Origin: Bdellovibrionales bacterium | GTDB lineage: Bacteria; Bdellovibrionota; Bdellovibrionia; Bdellovibrionales; Bdellovibrionaceae | Direction of reading: 5' to 3' | NCBI GenBank assembly: GCA_018266295.1 | Contig: JAFEAQ010000006.1 | Location: forward strand, 62,001-126,000 | DNA length: 64,000 bases | In this document: positions 45,039-54,038 of the stretch, one piece after another | Position numbering within the stretch: position 1 is the stretch's first letter | Layout: each line of letters begins with the position of its first letter | Made by a program: the position numbers and the translations under genes | Notes under the pieces: generated by a model | What the model was told of the DNA's origin: nothing | Database searches by the model: none | What the model saw: the letters and a program-made list of their open reading frames with translations, nothing else

Positions 45039-45824
45039 CTACAGTTTGCCTGCAGTCTCGTTGATCCATGGCAAGTATGTATCGACGCGAGTAAATACTG
45101 CGAAGAACATGCAGGGACGAAGTACCGGAAGACCCGCACCGTTGCTTGTCACACCCCAGAGGTAAAGACGGCCGTCGTTGCCTTTAACAAAAGCAGGACC
45201 ACCAGAATCGCCACTGCAAACACCGTTGATCATGCTTTGATCGACAGCGATTTCAGTTGCTGAGTAAGTTGGATCTTTTACTTTCAAAGTGATTTTGCGA
45301 AGAATGCCCTCACCTTTGCCACGGCTTGGAGCGCTGATGCCATATCCAGCAGCAACGATCTTAGAACCTTTAGACAAAACAGAGTAGTCCGTCAGGATAG
45401 GAGCTGTCGTGTAGCCCGGTGGAATTGTGCCTTCGTACTTCAAAACGGAAACGTCGCCCATATTAGCTTGGATTTTACCAGTGTAACGAGTGTTTCTTTG
45501 ACCCGCGATCACTTGGCGAACCAACGCTGGCTTACGCATATCAACGCCGAATCGAACTTGAAGATTCTTTGCATCGCCTTCAAGGCAGTGAGCCGCTGTG
45601 ATCACCATGTTTTTGCCATACAATGAGCCCGTGCAGAGATAGCCGGCTTTTGTGTTGTAAAGACCGACCGTCGTTGTTGCAACAACGTCGTTCACGTTCA
45701 CATCATCGCCACCGAAAATAGCTGTATCCGCACCACCAGAAGCGATTTCATTCGCTTGATTCTTTGGCGCGCAAGACGCCAGCAACAAAGCAGCCGCCGC
45801 AGCAACAAAAAGATTCAATTTCAT
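45039..45824 (-). CDS. Trypsin-like serine protease lipoprotein (S1)
   Basis: A 261-residue lipoprotein (lipobox LLLASCAPK) with an S1 catalytic domain: AIFGGDDVNV at the front, histidine in ITAAHCLEGD, aspartate in MGDVSVLKYEG and serine in CSGDSGGPAFVKG. The His-Asp-Ser triad and the C-terminal GVTSNGAGLPVLRPC are complete. ATG 45824 has AAGGAG five bases upstream; frames further upstream lack support. Related in plan to the protease at 33002-33874. Confidence 0.88.
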   Translation of the reverse strand: MKLNLFVAAAAALLLASCAPKNQANEIASGGADTAIFGGDDVNVNDVVATTTVGLYNTKAGYLCTGSLYGKNMVITAAHCLEGDAKNLQVRFGVDMRKPALVRQVIAGQRNTRYTGKIQANMGDVSVLKYEGTIPPGYTTAPILTDYSVLSKGSKIVAAGYGISAPSRGKGEGILRKITLKVKDPTYSATEIAVDQSMINGVCSGDSGGPAFVKGNDGRLYLWGVTSNGAGLPVLRPCMFFAVFTRVDTYLPWINETAGKL

Positions 45825-46266
45825 AGATACTCCTTCTTTCATAGAGGCGCACTTGTACCGACCAGACCTCCCTTTGTCGAGGTGTTTCGCCAATGATGCT
45901 GGTCCTCAAATCGCTCTTATTGCATAAAAAAGCGCTCCCTCCTGCGAACAAGTACGCCTCATTGTGAGAATTTCTTCCGGATTTCTTCTAACCCGCTCCC
46001 GGACATTGAAGATCCGTCTCATTTTGAAGTGCGATGAGACGTTCCGTGAACAACACCAACAGCAATTTATTTTCATTTGGCTCTACACGCTTTGCTCCCA
46101 AATGCCGAAAAATAAGAGTCCATTGATCAGAAATTTGACGACTGATCAGTGTTCGCTCGACACACGCATTGTCGCTAGTCCCGTGTTGAGAATGGGAAAA
46201 ATTGGCTATTCTCATCTGGGTAACACAGGGGCACAATGATTGTAGGTCTAGATGGATGGAGGGGGA
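45825..46266 (+). other. Gene-free region upstream of cytochrome module
   Basis: No convincing gene in these 442 bases. Two TGATCAG elements (46124-46130 and 46143-46149) are 19 bases apart, and a seven-base inverted repeat TGAGAAT/ATTCTCA (46187-46193 and 46208-46214) lies closer to the next gene. They may be operators for the plus-strand cytochrome operon; no clean sigma-70 promoter was seen. A 91-codon open frame here is AT-poor-biased noise. Confidence 0.4.
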
Positions 46267-47544
46267 ATGAAGTTCATCGTCTTATCACTCATTACTTTGG
46301 GGATTGCTGGTGCGTTGACAGAAATGGCAAACGCGCAAGTGAAGCCAGATATTACAGCTGCAGATCCGACTGCAATGGATCTAAAGGCTCGTAAGATCTA
46401 TGAACGCCTTACTGGTACGAAATTACCAGCTGACAGCCCTGTCGTCGCTCAAATGGTGGCATTGCTGAATAAAGGTGATCTTGCGGGAGCAGCTCAAATC
46501 GCTACGGCAGATCCAAATTTCTTAAACATTACTGTGAAGCTCATGGCGCTAGAAATGTCTACGCGCGATGAGACGATCAAAACTCCACTCAATGACATGG
46601 TGGCTGGGATCATCGGGGTCACTCGTGACCAGACAGATGCCCGTGAGCTTTTGACGGGTGACTTCTACTATGTAGGTAGCGGAACTGGTGTTCGCTCGGA
46701 TTTGAATGCAGACATCCTCCTGTCTAATAATCACTACGCGGATTTAGAGTCGACTCGTCAGAACTTGGCGACAAACCTCGTTCGTGTTTCAGGGCAAAAG
46801 ATAGCGACCAGCACAACTGCCAACGTCGCCAATCCAGATCCTGCCGGCGTTTTGACGTCTCGTGCTTTCATGGGCGCACATGCCTTGATGGGTACGAACC
46901 GCCGCTTGGTGGAATATACTTTCCGTGAATTTGCCTGCGTACCACTGAACGAATGGGCGGATACCGGGGCATCTGACTTGCGTATCGGCCGCGATATTGA
47001 CCGCTTCCCTGCCGGTGACCACATGAAGTTCTTAACTTCTTGTAAAGGTTGCCACACAGTGATGGACGGCTTCCGCGGTGCCTTTGCGAACTGGGACTTC
47101 GACGGCTTGGGCTTGAAGAATGCCACAGTAAATACAAAGGGTAACGCGGCAGACTTCGTGATTGCGGCAGATAACAACAACGTTGTTACTAAAATGAACC
47201 GCAACAACACGATCTTCCCGTCTGGTTACGTGATGACGAACAATACGTGGGTGAACAATGCGATTCGCCCGGCAAATGCCTCGTTCTTCGAATGGCGTGG
47301 CGCTACGTCAGCTGAAACTCTCGGCGGCTCTGGCGTGAAGTCTTTCGGTAACTTGGTGGCGAACTCACGTCGTTTCAGCCAGTGTATGGCAAAACGCGTA
47401 TATAAAGCTGTTTGCCGCAAAGAACTCGATGTTGTTGCTAACAAAGACAAACTAAAACAATGGGGCGATGAATTCGAAGCTTCTGGTTACAAACTGAAGA
47501 AGCTCTTTGAAAACATGGCTTCAAAAACTGAGTGCTTAAACTAA
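46267..47544 (+). CDS. Exported c-type cytochrome, DUF1592/1588-like
   Basis: A 425-residue exported protein with a signal peptide (about 1-24) and a heme motif CKGCHTVMDG (Cys259-His263). Around it, GVLTSRAFMGAHALMGTNRR and FREFACVPLNEW match the layout of DUF1592/DUF1588 proteins known from planctomycete cytochromes, as does the later RFSQCMAKRVYKAVC. GGAGGGGG lies just before ATG 46267; a codon at 46252 is in frame. First gene of a four-gene module. Confidence 0.75.
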   Translation: MKFIVLSLITLGIAGALTEMANAQVKPDITAADPTAMDLKARKIYERLTGTKLPADSPVVAQMVALLNKGDLAGAAQIATADPNFLNITVKLMALEMSTRDETIKTPLNDMVAGIIGVTRDQTDARELLTGDFYYVGSGTGVRSDLNADILLSNNHYADLESTRQNLATNLVRVSGQKIATSTTANVANPDPAGVLTSRAFMGAHALMGTNRRLVEYTFREFACVPLNEWADTGASDLRIGRDIDRFPAGDHMKFLTSCKGCHTVMDGFRGAFANWDFDGLGLKNATVNTKGNAADFVIAADNNNVVTKMNRNNTIFPSGYVMTNNTWVNNAIRPANASFFEWRGATSAETLGGSGVKSFGNLVANSRRFSQCMAKRVYKAVCRKELDVVANKDKLKQWGDEFEASGYKLKKLFENMASKTECLN

Positions 47545-47554
47545 GGAGGGGACC

Positions 47555-48232
47555 ATGACTAACAAATATTTAAAAATCATGCTGATTCTAGTTCCTTCAA
47601 TGGCAGTAGCACTCTTCGGTTTCAATAACTGCGGACGCTATGGCGCCCTTCAGGATTCAGGCTCTACAGACAGCGCTTCTTTGGGAAGCAGCGGAGCCGC
47701 CGACGAAGAAGTCAACTCTGAGAAGCTGGGTCTTCCTTATGCCCTGCTCTCTGCAGAGCAAACTCTTTCGTCGATGCTGAAGCTTGGTAACGTCACAACG
47801 GCCAGCACAGCGATTATCAACGAATATAACAGCCGTTATGGCTCCCTTGCTGCGGGAAATGACCTCAGCATGGTGAATGGCCCATTGATGTTGGGCTCTA
47901 CAAGTCTTGCCGGTGAGGTTTGCAACAGCGTTCTCACTCAAGAAAAGGCGATCACGGATGTGACTCAAAGAAACTTCTTCGGAAGCATCAACTTTAGCGC
48001 CGGTATCTCCAGCGTTTCTGATGCGAACTTCGAAGCAGCTGTTCGCGGGATGGCTCGCCAGTTCTGGGGCCGCAACGAAAACATGGATGAGCTGACAATG
48101 TTGAAACAGTATAAGACTGAGTTCAACGATGCTTTGGCGGCCAATGCGCGCACTCAAGCGGCTTCTTCAAGCAACTTGATGCTGGCGACTTGTGCAGCAA
48201 TGCTGTCAGCGGTGGATGCGATTTCTTACTAA
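47555..48232 (+). CDS. Small exported protein with FNNCG motif
   Basis: A 225-residue protein ten bases after the cytochrome, with AAGGAGG ahead of the ATG. The N-terminus (LILVPSMAVALFGFNNCGRYG) is a hydrophobic segment ending in Asn-Asn-Cys-Gly, a lipobox-like site with asparagine before the cysteine. The rest is helical and serine-rich (LLSAEQTLSSMLKLGNV, CNSVLTQEKAITDVTQ) with two further cysteines. No known family; part of the cytochrome module. Confidence 0.68.
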   Translation: MTNKYLKIMLILVPSMAVALFGFNNCGRYGALQDSGSTDSASLGSSGAADEEVNSEKLGLPYALLSAEQTLSSMLKLGNVTTASTAIINEYNSRYGSLAAGNDLSMVNGPLMLGSTSLAGEVCNSVLTQEKAITDVTQRNFFGSINFSAGISSVSDANFEAAVRGMARQFWGRNENMDELTMLKQYKTEFNDALAANARTQAASSSNLMLATCAAMLSAVDAISY

Positions 48233-48278
48233 GTTTTTAAGGTTCTAAGATTGTTGTTATTTTCTCTGGGGGGAGAAG

Positions 48279-49694
48279 ATGAGTAAAAATAAAAAAGATA
48301 TTCCTATGTGGGCTAAAACCGGTCATGCGAAACCGGTCACCCGTCGTGACTTTCTCTCTGCCGGTCTGATTCCGTTTGCAGCGAACATGTTTGTACCAAA
48401 CTGGATGTCCCTTTTGATGGGGAACAATGCCTTCGCTCAAACGTCGGCTGCGGACTGCCCTGCTCCTGCGACACTCATTCCATTTGTGACCGTGAACCTC
48501 TCAGGTGGTGCGGCGATGGCGAGTAACTTCGTACCGATGGATGCCGGTCGACAACCTATTTCTAGCTATAGTAAACTAGGCCTCGGCGACAATCAGGTGC
48601 CTCTCGAGAGAGAATTCGGGAATGCGACTTTTGCCGCAAACCAAGTGAGTAAATTCCTTGTCGGCGTGCGCGCTCAAGCAGCGGCGACGACAATTGCAAA
48701 TACGACTTTCATCGGGATTCCTTGTGACTCCCAGAACGATACGAACACGAATAAGTTCGATATCTCCGGGGCGATTACCAAAGCCGGCTTGGTGGGATCC
48801 AACTTGCCAAACATGGGCCGCGTGAATACGCGCACCGGTATCAATCAAGCAGCCGCTGTAATGGCTCCGCCTGCCCCTCTGGTGGTGAACAATTACAACT
48901 CATTGCTGACTTCGATTGGCTATAGCGCTTCCTTGGGAACCGCTTTAAATCAAAATCAAAAAAACTCATTAGCAAAATTGATGAGTAACTTGAGTGACAG
49001 CCAAACTCGCAAATTGGCTGCGATTCAAGGTGGCGATGGTGTGAAGAAAGTTTTGGATTGCGCCGGCATTAAAAACGTCGACGTAGTTCAAAAGGGTTCT
49101 GCGATCGTCGATCCACGTCAGAATACCGCCTTTGCCGGTGTTTGGGGCGTTAATGCCAATACAAACGTTGGTACTCGCGAATTGATCTTCGGCGCGATGA
49201 TCTACAATACTTTGAATGGTCAAGCCGGTGTTTCAAATCTCGAGCTCGGTGGTTACGACTACCATGACAACACTCGCACAAGTGGCGATGCCAAAGACCA
49301 AGACGCCGGCGTTGTTGTCGGCCGTATCTTACAAAGCGCGGCTGTCATGCAAAAACCTGTTATGATCTACATTGTTTCCGATGGTTCTGTTTCTTCGTCT
49401 GACTCTACAGCGAGAAACGCTCCATGGGCTGGTGACCGTGGTTCTAACGGTGTGGCTTATTTGTTGTATTATAGCCCAAGTGGCCGTCCAGCAACGAGCG
49501 ACTTCCAAATCGGTCAGTTCAATAACAACCAAGCAGCGGACCCTACGTTTGTGACGGGTGCAAACCCAGAGCTTGCAGCGGCGGCTGTGTTTGCGAACTG
49601 GTGCCAAGCGAACAAGCGTAACGACTTGTTTGATAGAGTGGCGGGCCGTATTCTGGACGCCAACCAGCTGGCACAAGTTATTAAGATCGCGTAG
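48279..49694 (+). CDS. Tat-exported DUF1501-like protein
   Basis: A 471-residue protein with a Tat signal (TRRDFLSAGLIPFAANM) and a long leader. The body resembles the sulfatase-fold DUF1501 family: FVTVNLSGGAAMASNFVPM, LGGYDYHDNTRTSGDAKDQD, MIYIVSDGSVSSSDSTARNA and a C-terminal NRNDLFDRVAGR-like helix. DUF1501 genes usually sit beside DUF1592-type cytochromes, as here. It overlaps no neighbour but lies 46 bases after the previous gene. Possibly a redox or sulfatase-like oxidoreductase partner; mechanism unknown. Confidence 0.7.
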   Translation: MSKNKKDIPMWAKTGHAKPVTRRDFLSAGLIPFAANMFVPNWMSLLMGNNAFAQTSAADCPAPATLIPFVTVNLSGGAAMASNFVPMDAGRQPISSYSKLGLGDNQVPLEREFGNATFAANQVSKFLVGVRAQAAATTIANTTFIGIPCDSQNDTNTNKFDISGAITKAGLVGSNLPNMGRVNTRTGINQAAAVMAPPAPLVVNNYNSLLTSIGYSASLGTALNQNQKNSLAKLMSNLSDSQTRKLAAIQGGDGVKKVLDCAGIKNVDVVQKGSAIVDPRQNTAFAGVWGVNANTNVGTRELIFGAMIYNTLNGQAGVSNLELGGYDYHDNTRTSGDAKDQDAGVVVGRILQSAAVMQKPVMIYIVSDGSVSSSDSTARNAPWAGDRGSNGVAYLLYYSPSGRPATSDFQIGQFNNNQAADPTFVTGANPELAAAAVFANWCQANKRNDLFDRVAGRILDANQLAQVIKIA

Positions 49695-49743
49695 TCTTTG
49701 ATAGATAGCATCGCATTTTCTTGTACGTTTTTGTTTTTGGGGG

Positions 49744-50934
49744 ATGAGAGTGAAATCTATATTTAAGCTTAACCATATGCTTTGGGCAGCAGGAGCCATT
49801 GTGCTCCTCGTGGCTTTCAATAACTGCGGCGAAGGATTCGTGGCGGCAAATCTCGGAAGTATTTCGGGCGGCTCTGTGCTGTTCTCGAGAGCTCCAGGGG
49901 AAAGTTGCGAAGACGCGTTAGTGAAGGTTTATGCCAGCACTTATCACCCTTTCCTCAGCCAGACATGCAATAGCTGCCATATCAACGGTCCTGGTCTCGG
50001 TGTTTTCGCAAGCCCCGACGTGGCCACGTCTTACAATTCTTTCGCCTCTATCGGCGCTGATAAAATCAGCAGCCAAGCTGTGAATGACGCCCACAAACCG
50101 CCTTATACAGGCTCACAAAACACGGCTCGCATTAACGAGCTGAAGTCCTACTGGGCAGCGGCTCAGACGGCTTATGCGTCTTGCACTTCTGCAGCAGGCG
50201 GAGCCACCGGCAGCTTCGTGGTGAAATCAACAGATAAACAAGTCGCAGCAAACCTTGCGACGACCTTCACTCGTATGGAGTGGGACCTTGAAACTCAAAG
50301 TAACGGGAAAGTTCCTTTGATTGCAGGTATCGATATTCGCCGCGCGGTTTTGGCGGGTGTGACTCAAGGTTATGAGTTCCGTAATCCGACTCTGCGTTTG
50401 AAAAATACGACTTCTGGCAACTATCAGGCTCGCGCCCTCGCCGTTTACATCAACGGCACGTTGCAATCAGAGGTCACGACTTATGCAAATATCGATCAGG
50501 TGATCTCGACGACAACGGATGTGAACTTGTCTGCGGGTACGGCCAATGCCTTGGCGGTGATGACTCCGGCAACGACCGATATGATTGCGATCGAGTGGCA
50601 AAAACTCGGTTCTACGACAGGGGCTCCGAACCCTGGTGGCGGTGGTACGGCGACGCCGACTCCGACTCCAACACCGACTCCTGTGGGTGCGGTGACTTAT
50701 ACGCAGCTTGTTGCCAATGGCGGTCTGTTCGCGACATATTGCCTGAACTGTCATAGAGGCGCCAATGCGAGCGGTAGCTTGGATCTATCGGTCTACGCGA
50801 ATGCGAAGAATGCGGCACAAAACATCAAGTCCCGCGTTAATAACCCGAACAATCCTATGCCTACGGGCGGCTTGCTCCAGCAGGCTCAGCGTGATGTGAT
50901 CAGTGCTTGGGTGGACCAAGGAGCTCCACAGTAA
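49744..50934 (+). CDS. Diheme c-type cytochrome with TP-rich linker
   Basis: A 396-residue exported protein with an N-terminal LLVAFNNCGEGF segment (same FNNCG site as the second gene of the module), two heme motifs CNSCH (residues 75-79) and CLNCH (333-337), and a threonine/proline repeat linker before the second domain. The last domain, GGLLQQAQRDVISAWVDQG, is typical of a C-terminal cytochrome module. GGGGG lies just before ATG 49744. The two heme domains fit electron transfer from the DUF1501-like protein. Confidence 0.78.
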   Translation: MRVKSIFKLNHMLWAAGAIVLLVAFNNCGEGFVAANLGSISGGSVLFSRAPGESCEDALVKVYASTYHPFLSQTCNSCHINGPGLGVFASPDVATSYNSFASIGADKISSQAVNDAHKPPYTGSQNTARINELKSYWAAAQTAYASCTSAAGGATGSFVVKSTDKQVAANLATTFTRMEWDLETQSNGKVPLIAGIDIRRAVLAGVTQGYEFRNPTLRLKNTTSGNYQARALAVYINGTLQSEVTTYANIDQVISTTTDVNLSAGTANALAVMTPATTDMIAIEWQKLGSTTGAPNPGGGGTATPTPTPTPTPVGAVTYTQLVANGGLFATYCLNCHRGANASGSLDLSVYANAKNAAQNIKSRVNNPNNPMPTGGLLQQAQRDVISAWVDQGAPQ

Positions 50935-50955
50935 CAAGCATCGCGTGAGGATTTA

Positions 50956-51567
50956 ATGATTCAAATTTACGGATCTCCAAAAAGCAGCGCTGGTCGCTGC
51001 TTTTTGATGTTAGAGGAATGTGGTTTAAGCTATCAAGTCATGCCCCTGGATATGGGGAACAAAGAACACAAGGCTGAGAGCTTTTTAAAGCTCAACCCCA
51101 ACGGCAAAGTCCCGTGCATTATCGACGACGGCTTTGTGTTGTGGGAGTCGGCGGCCATTGTTCAATACTTGGCTCAGAAATATAAGCCTGAAATGCTGGG
51201 CACTTCGGTGAAGGACAAAGCGATTGTTCAGCAATGGTCTTTCTGGACGATGACAGAGGCCCAGCCTCCCCTCGTGGATATGCTGATTCAGAAGGTTTTC
51301 ATGCCCGCAGATAAGCGCGATCACGCATTGATCGAGCGTTGCGAGAAAAAGCTTCCGAATCTTTTTGCAGTTCTGGAGAACAGTTTAAAGAACACCAAAT
51401 ACCTCACCGGCGACACCTACACGGTGGCAGACGTGATGGTGGCTTCAGCGACGAACCTGGCTTTGGGCTTAGGAATCGATTTCACGCAGTACCCGAATAT
51501 CAAGTCCTGGATGGCAGAGATTTCTAGCCGCCCGGCTTGGCGCAAATTCGCTGAGCTTCGTATGTAA
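50956..51567 (+). CDS. Glutathione S-transferase
   Basis: A 203-residue GST. The N-terminal thioredoxin-like domain has IQIYGSPKSSAGRCFLMLEE, LKLNPNGKVPCIIDDGFVLW and ESAAIVQYLAQKY; the helical C-terminal domain has YLTGDTYTVADVMVASATN and IKSWMAEISSRPAW. GSTs conjugate glutathione to electrophiles or reduce peroxides. It follows the cytochrome module by 21 bases with GAGG upstream, so it may be cotranscribed. Confidence 0.92.
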   Translation: MIQIYGSPKSSAGRCFLMLEECGLSYQVMPLDMGNKEHKAESFLKLNPNGKVPCIIDDGFVLWESAAIVQYLAQKYKPEMLGTSVKDKAIVQQWSFWTMTEAQPPLVDMLIQKVFMPADKRDHALIERCEKKLPNLFAVLENSLKNTKYLTGDTYTVADVMVASATNLALGLGIDFTQYPNIKSWMAEISSRPAWRKFAELRM

Positions 51568-51652
51568 CGGGAGTGGCTGCGGAGCCTTCGTTTTGTACTG
51601 GCTCCGCCCAAGTGAGCCTGCGAGCGGTAAGTCTTAACGTGAGGTAACGGCC

Positions 51653-51696
51653 CCCTCTGAATAAGGTCAACCTATAAGTTGACCCTATTCAGAGGG
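51653..51696. repeat. Long hairpin between GST and RlmL-like genes
   Basis: Two 19-base arms (CCCTCTGAATAAGGTCAAC and its inverse) pair at 18 positions across a six-base loop CTATAA. Neither strand has a T-run after it, so it is not a standard terminator. A second weaker hairpin (GCGGAGCC / GGCTCCGC) lies at 51579-51607 in the same convergent gap of 252 bases. Confidence 0.7.
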
Positions 51697-51819
51697 AGGC
51701 ACTAAGAACATATAAACTTACTTATTCCGTCACTTTCGCAGGGGCTTCCATATCGTTTAGCTCATATACCACGAGTTTTTAGATTGAATTTCCAAGAGAC
51801 AGTCTAACACGGCGGAAAG

Positions 51820-53019
51820 TTATTTGCGGATGAAGAGGAGGAAAAGGACCTCTAAGCCGCCGTTACTGAAGGCGAGGTCTTTTTGTTTTTTGTAACCTTC
51901 TGGGGCTTTGAGGTTTTTTACGATATTTTTGTTCGGCAGCAAAACGCCGATTTTTTCTGCTGAAAATTTATCAGCCATTTTTTGGATCAAAGCTTGATAC
52001 GAGAATTCCTCTTGGCCCTCGACGTGCAAACGCTCTCCGTACGGTGGGTTCGCTAAACACCATACGGGGCCTAGAGTTTTCTTTTCTCCGTCGAAAAGAT
52101 TTTCGTTTTCAAAACGCACTTTGAGGTTTTTGACCTCGAGCTTTGATTCGAATGTGGCCAGATTCTCGCGAGCTGCTTTCACAACTGCACCATCGATATC
52201 AAAGCCCCAATAGGTTTTAAACGGAGCCGTCTCCGGAATCAGCTTGTAGTTTTTCTTTAGCAACGGACTTTTGAAAATCTTCGGCGCGTTTTTCCACTCG
52301 AGAAATGCATACGCACGATCAAAAACCGGTTGCCACAGGCTTGCAGCCTCCAGCACCAAGGTTCCAGAGCCGCACATTGGGTCCACGAAAGTCACCTGCT
52401 GGGTCTTCGTCGCCGGTGCGCCTTCCATCATCTCCATGATCATGTATGCCGCCAGCGTCTCACGCAAAGGAGCTTCGCCCTTTAATAGGCCCCAGCCACG
52501 CTTATGGAGGTGCTCTCCACTGCTATCGAGGCTTACACTACAAAGATCGTCGTGAATACGCACGTAGACCGTTTGCTTCGTCTTCGCCGCCCCCTGGATT
52601 TTGCTTGCGACCTTCGCAAAGGCTTCAGTGCAAACTTCTTCGATACGTTTTTCGTTGTTCAAGCGCGATTTACTGGCAGCAATCTGCCAATCGATCCCGG
52701 GACCGTTTAAGAAATTGCCCCAGGGGATTTTCTGAATTTTCTCAAAGAGCTTTGGAAAATCACGGACCTTAAATTCAGCCAGGCGCCACAGCACTCGATG
52801 AGCGGTTTTCAGAAAGAAATTCAGCTGAAGTCCCAAAGCCATTGGTGCCTGCACCAGCACTCCCCCGGTTCCGAGAGTCATCTCCGGCAACGGTGACTGG
52901 TTCGGCTGCCCGTTGATTTCAATCATCAGAGGCCACGCACGACGGATCTCAGCAGCAACGGTTTCTTCAAAGCCGAGTGCGCACGAAATATAGAATGACG
53001 AAACAGTTTCAGCAGCCAC
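51820..53019 (-). CDS. THUMP-domain RNA methyltransferase, RlmL-like
   Basis: A 399-residue enzyme with an N-terminal THUMP-type RNA-binding region (SFYISCALGFEETVAAEI, VYVRIHDDLCSVSLDSSG) and a SAM-dependent methyltransferase domain with FVDPMCGSGTLVLEAASLW and the catalytic NPPYGERL. The plan matches the guanine-N2 methyltransferase part of RlmL acting on 23S rRNA, although the RlmK half of the fused enzyme is absent. It overlaps the upstream barrel gene by one base, an odd partner for an RNA enzyme, and is the last gene of a five-gene operon. Confidence 0.85.
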   Translation of the reverse strand: MAAETVSSFYISCALGFEETVAAEIRRAWPLMIEINGQPNQSPLPEMTLGTGGVLVQAPMALGLQLNFFLKTAHRVLWRLAEFKVRDFPKLFEKIQKIPWGNFLNGPGIDWQIAASKSRLNNEKRIEEVCTEAFAKVASKIQGAAKTKQTVYVRIHDDLCSVSLDSSGEHLHKRGWGLLKGEAPLRETLAAYMIMEMMEGAPATKTQQVTFVDPMCGSGTLVLEAASLWQPVFDRAYAFLEWKNAPKIFKSPLLKKNYKLIPETAPFKTYWGFDIDGAVVKAARENLATFESKLEVKNLKVRFENENLFDGEKKTLGPVWCLANPPYGERLHVEGQEEFSYQALIQKMADKFSAEKIGVLLPNKNIVKNLKAPEGYKKQKDLAFSNGGLEVLFLLFIRK

Positions 53020-54038
53020 TAAAACCTCCAGTAGAGGTCGGCATTGAAGTAATAACCGTCTTTCACATTATAGATCAGATTCGAAATGTCTGTCGTGCTT
53101 ACGCCGGTGAGCAAATGCATGTGATCCCAGATCCACATGTACGATACGTAACCACCGACGGTTTTATTTTGGAAGTGATACGAAGGACCGAGCAAGACGC
53201 GATTCCAGTCGCTCATGATAAACTCATAACCGGACTGTAAGGAACTTGTACCCGCGATTTTTAAAGCCGTTTGATTTTTAGCGCTATCGTAGGTCGCCAG
53301 TGCCAAAGTTAAATTGGTGTGCGAAATCACGTTTTCAGAAGAAACAGAGTCCCAATAAATCGTCGCATTGACGGCGCCCTCTTTGGTATCCGGCGACTGA
53401 TAGGCATTCATCCCGAGAGAAACGACATTGGAATCCGAGTCGATGAATTTGTATTTCCCTTGTATGTTCGGCGCCTCAAGAAAGTTCCCCGGCAAAACGC
53501 TGCCGACGGTGAATTTTGAAGTCACGCCATAGTCGAAGTAGCCGACGATATTAATGAGATACTCTCCCGCACGAAGTGTCTGCGCTGTTTCACCGACACT
53601 CAAACCCATGAATACGAGCGCTTTGTAGCTCGATGAGGACGCGGGATCCTCATTCTTCATAATCAACTCCGTCGTGCCTCGGTATTCTTGATGGAAGGTA
53701 TTAAAGTCCATGCGATAGAGAACATCGCCGAGCTGGATCATCGCAAACTTTGAATGTCGAATAAGGCGCGTGCGCAGATGAAACTGCCCGTCCCCTTCCG
53801 TCATCACACTTTCGACCTGCACAAAACCAATAATGCCTTGAGAGGTGTCACGGCTTTGCACGACGAGGATCTCGCCGACTTTGAATTCTGAATAAGCCGT
53901 TAGCACCGTGAGGGTCGTTGCTGTATCAATAGACTGTACATAACCCCGCGCCCAATCGTTGTCGAAAGCCAGGCTTTTATCTAAAGCCAAGGCCTGCAAC
54001 GAAAAAAAACTCAGGATTAAACACACAATGTACTTCAT
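53019..54038 (-). CDS. Secreted beta-barrel-like protein, unknown
   Basis: A 339-residue exported protein with a signal peptide (about 1-18, LQALA), ending in the aromatic YWRF typical of an outer-membrane barrel's last strand. Alternating strands fill the protein, such as SKFTVGSVLPGNFLEAPNIQ and YHFQNKTVGGYVSYMWIW. It starts within the MFS gene (four-base overlap) and its stop touches the RlmL-like start. Probably a small porin or envelope receptor. Confidence 0.72.
   Translation of the reverse strand: MKYIVCLILSFFSLQALALDKSLAFDNDWARGYVQSIDTATTLTVLTAYSEFKVGEILVVQSRDTSQGIIGFVQVESVMTEGDGQFHLRTRLIRHSKFAMIQLGDVLYRMDFNTFHQEYRGTTELIMKNEDPASSSSYKALVFMGLSVGETAQTLRAGEYLINIVGYFDYGVTSKFTVGSVLPGNFLEAPNIQGKYKFIDSDSNVVSLGMNAYQSPDTKEGAVNATIYWDSVSSENVISHTNLTLALATYDSAKNQTALKIAGTSSLQSGYEFIMSDWNRVLLGPSYHFQNKTVGGYVSYMWIWDHMHLLTGVSTTDISNLIYNVKDGYYFNADLYWRF

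Noticed and set aside
45964..46239. 91-codon frame before the cytochrome module
   Set aside because: No ribosome site, biased composition and no hint of a domain; treated as a leader region.
50641..50690. Short TP-codon repeat that could look like a tandem repeat or CRISPR-like element
   Set aside because: It is a coding Thr-Pro linker between two cytochrome domains, not an array.
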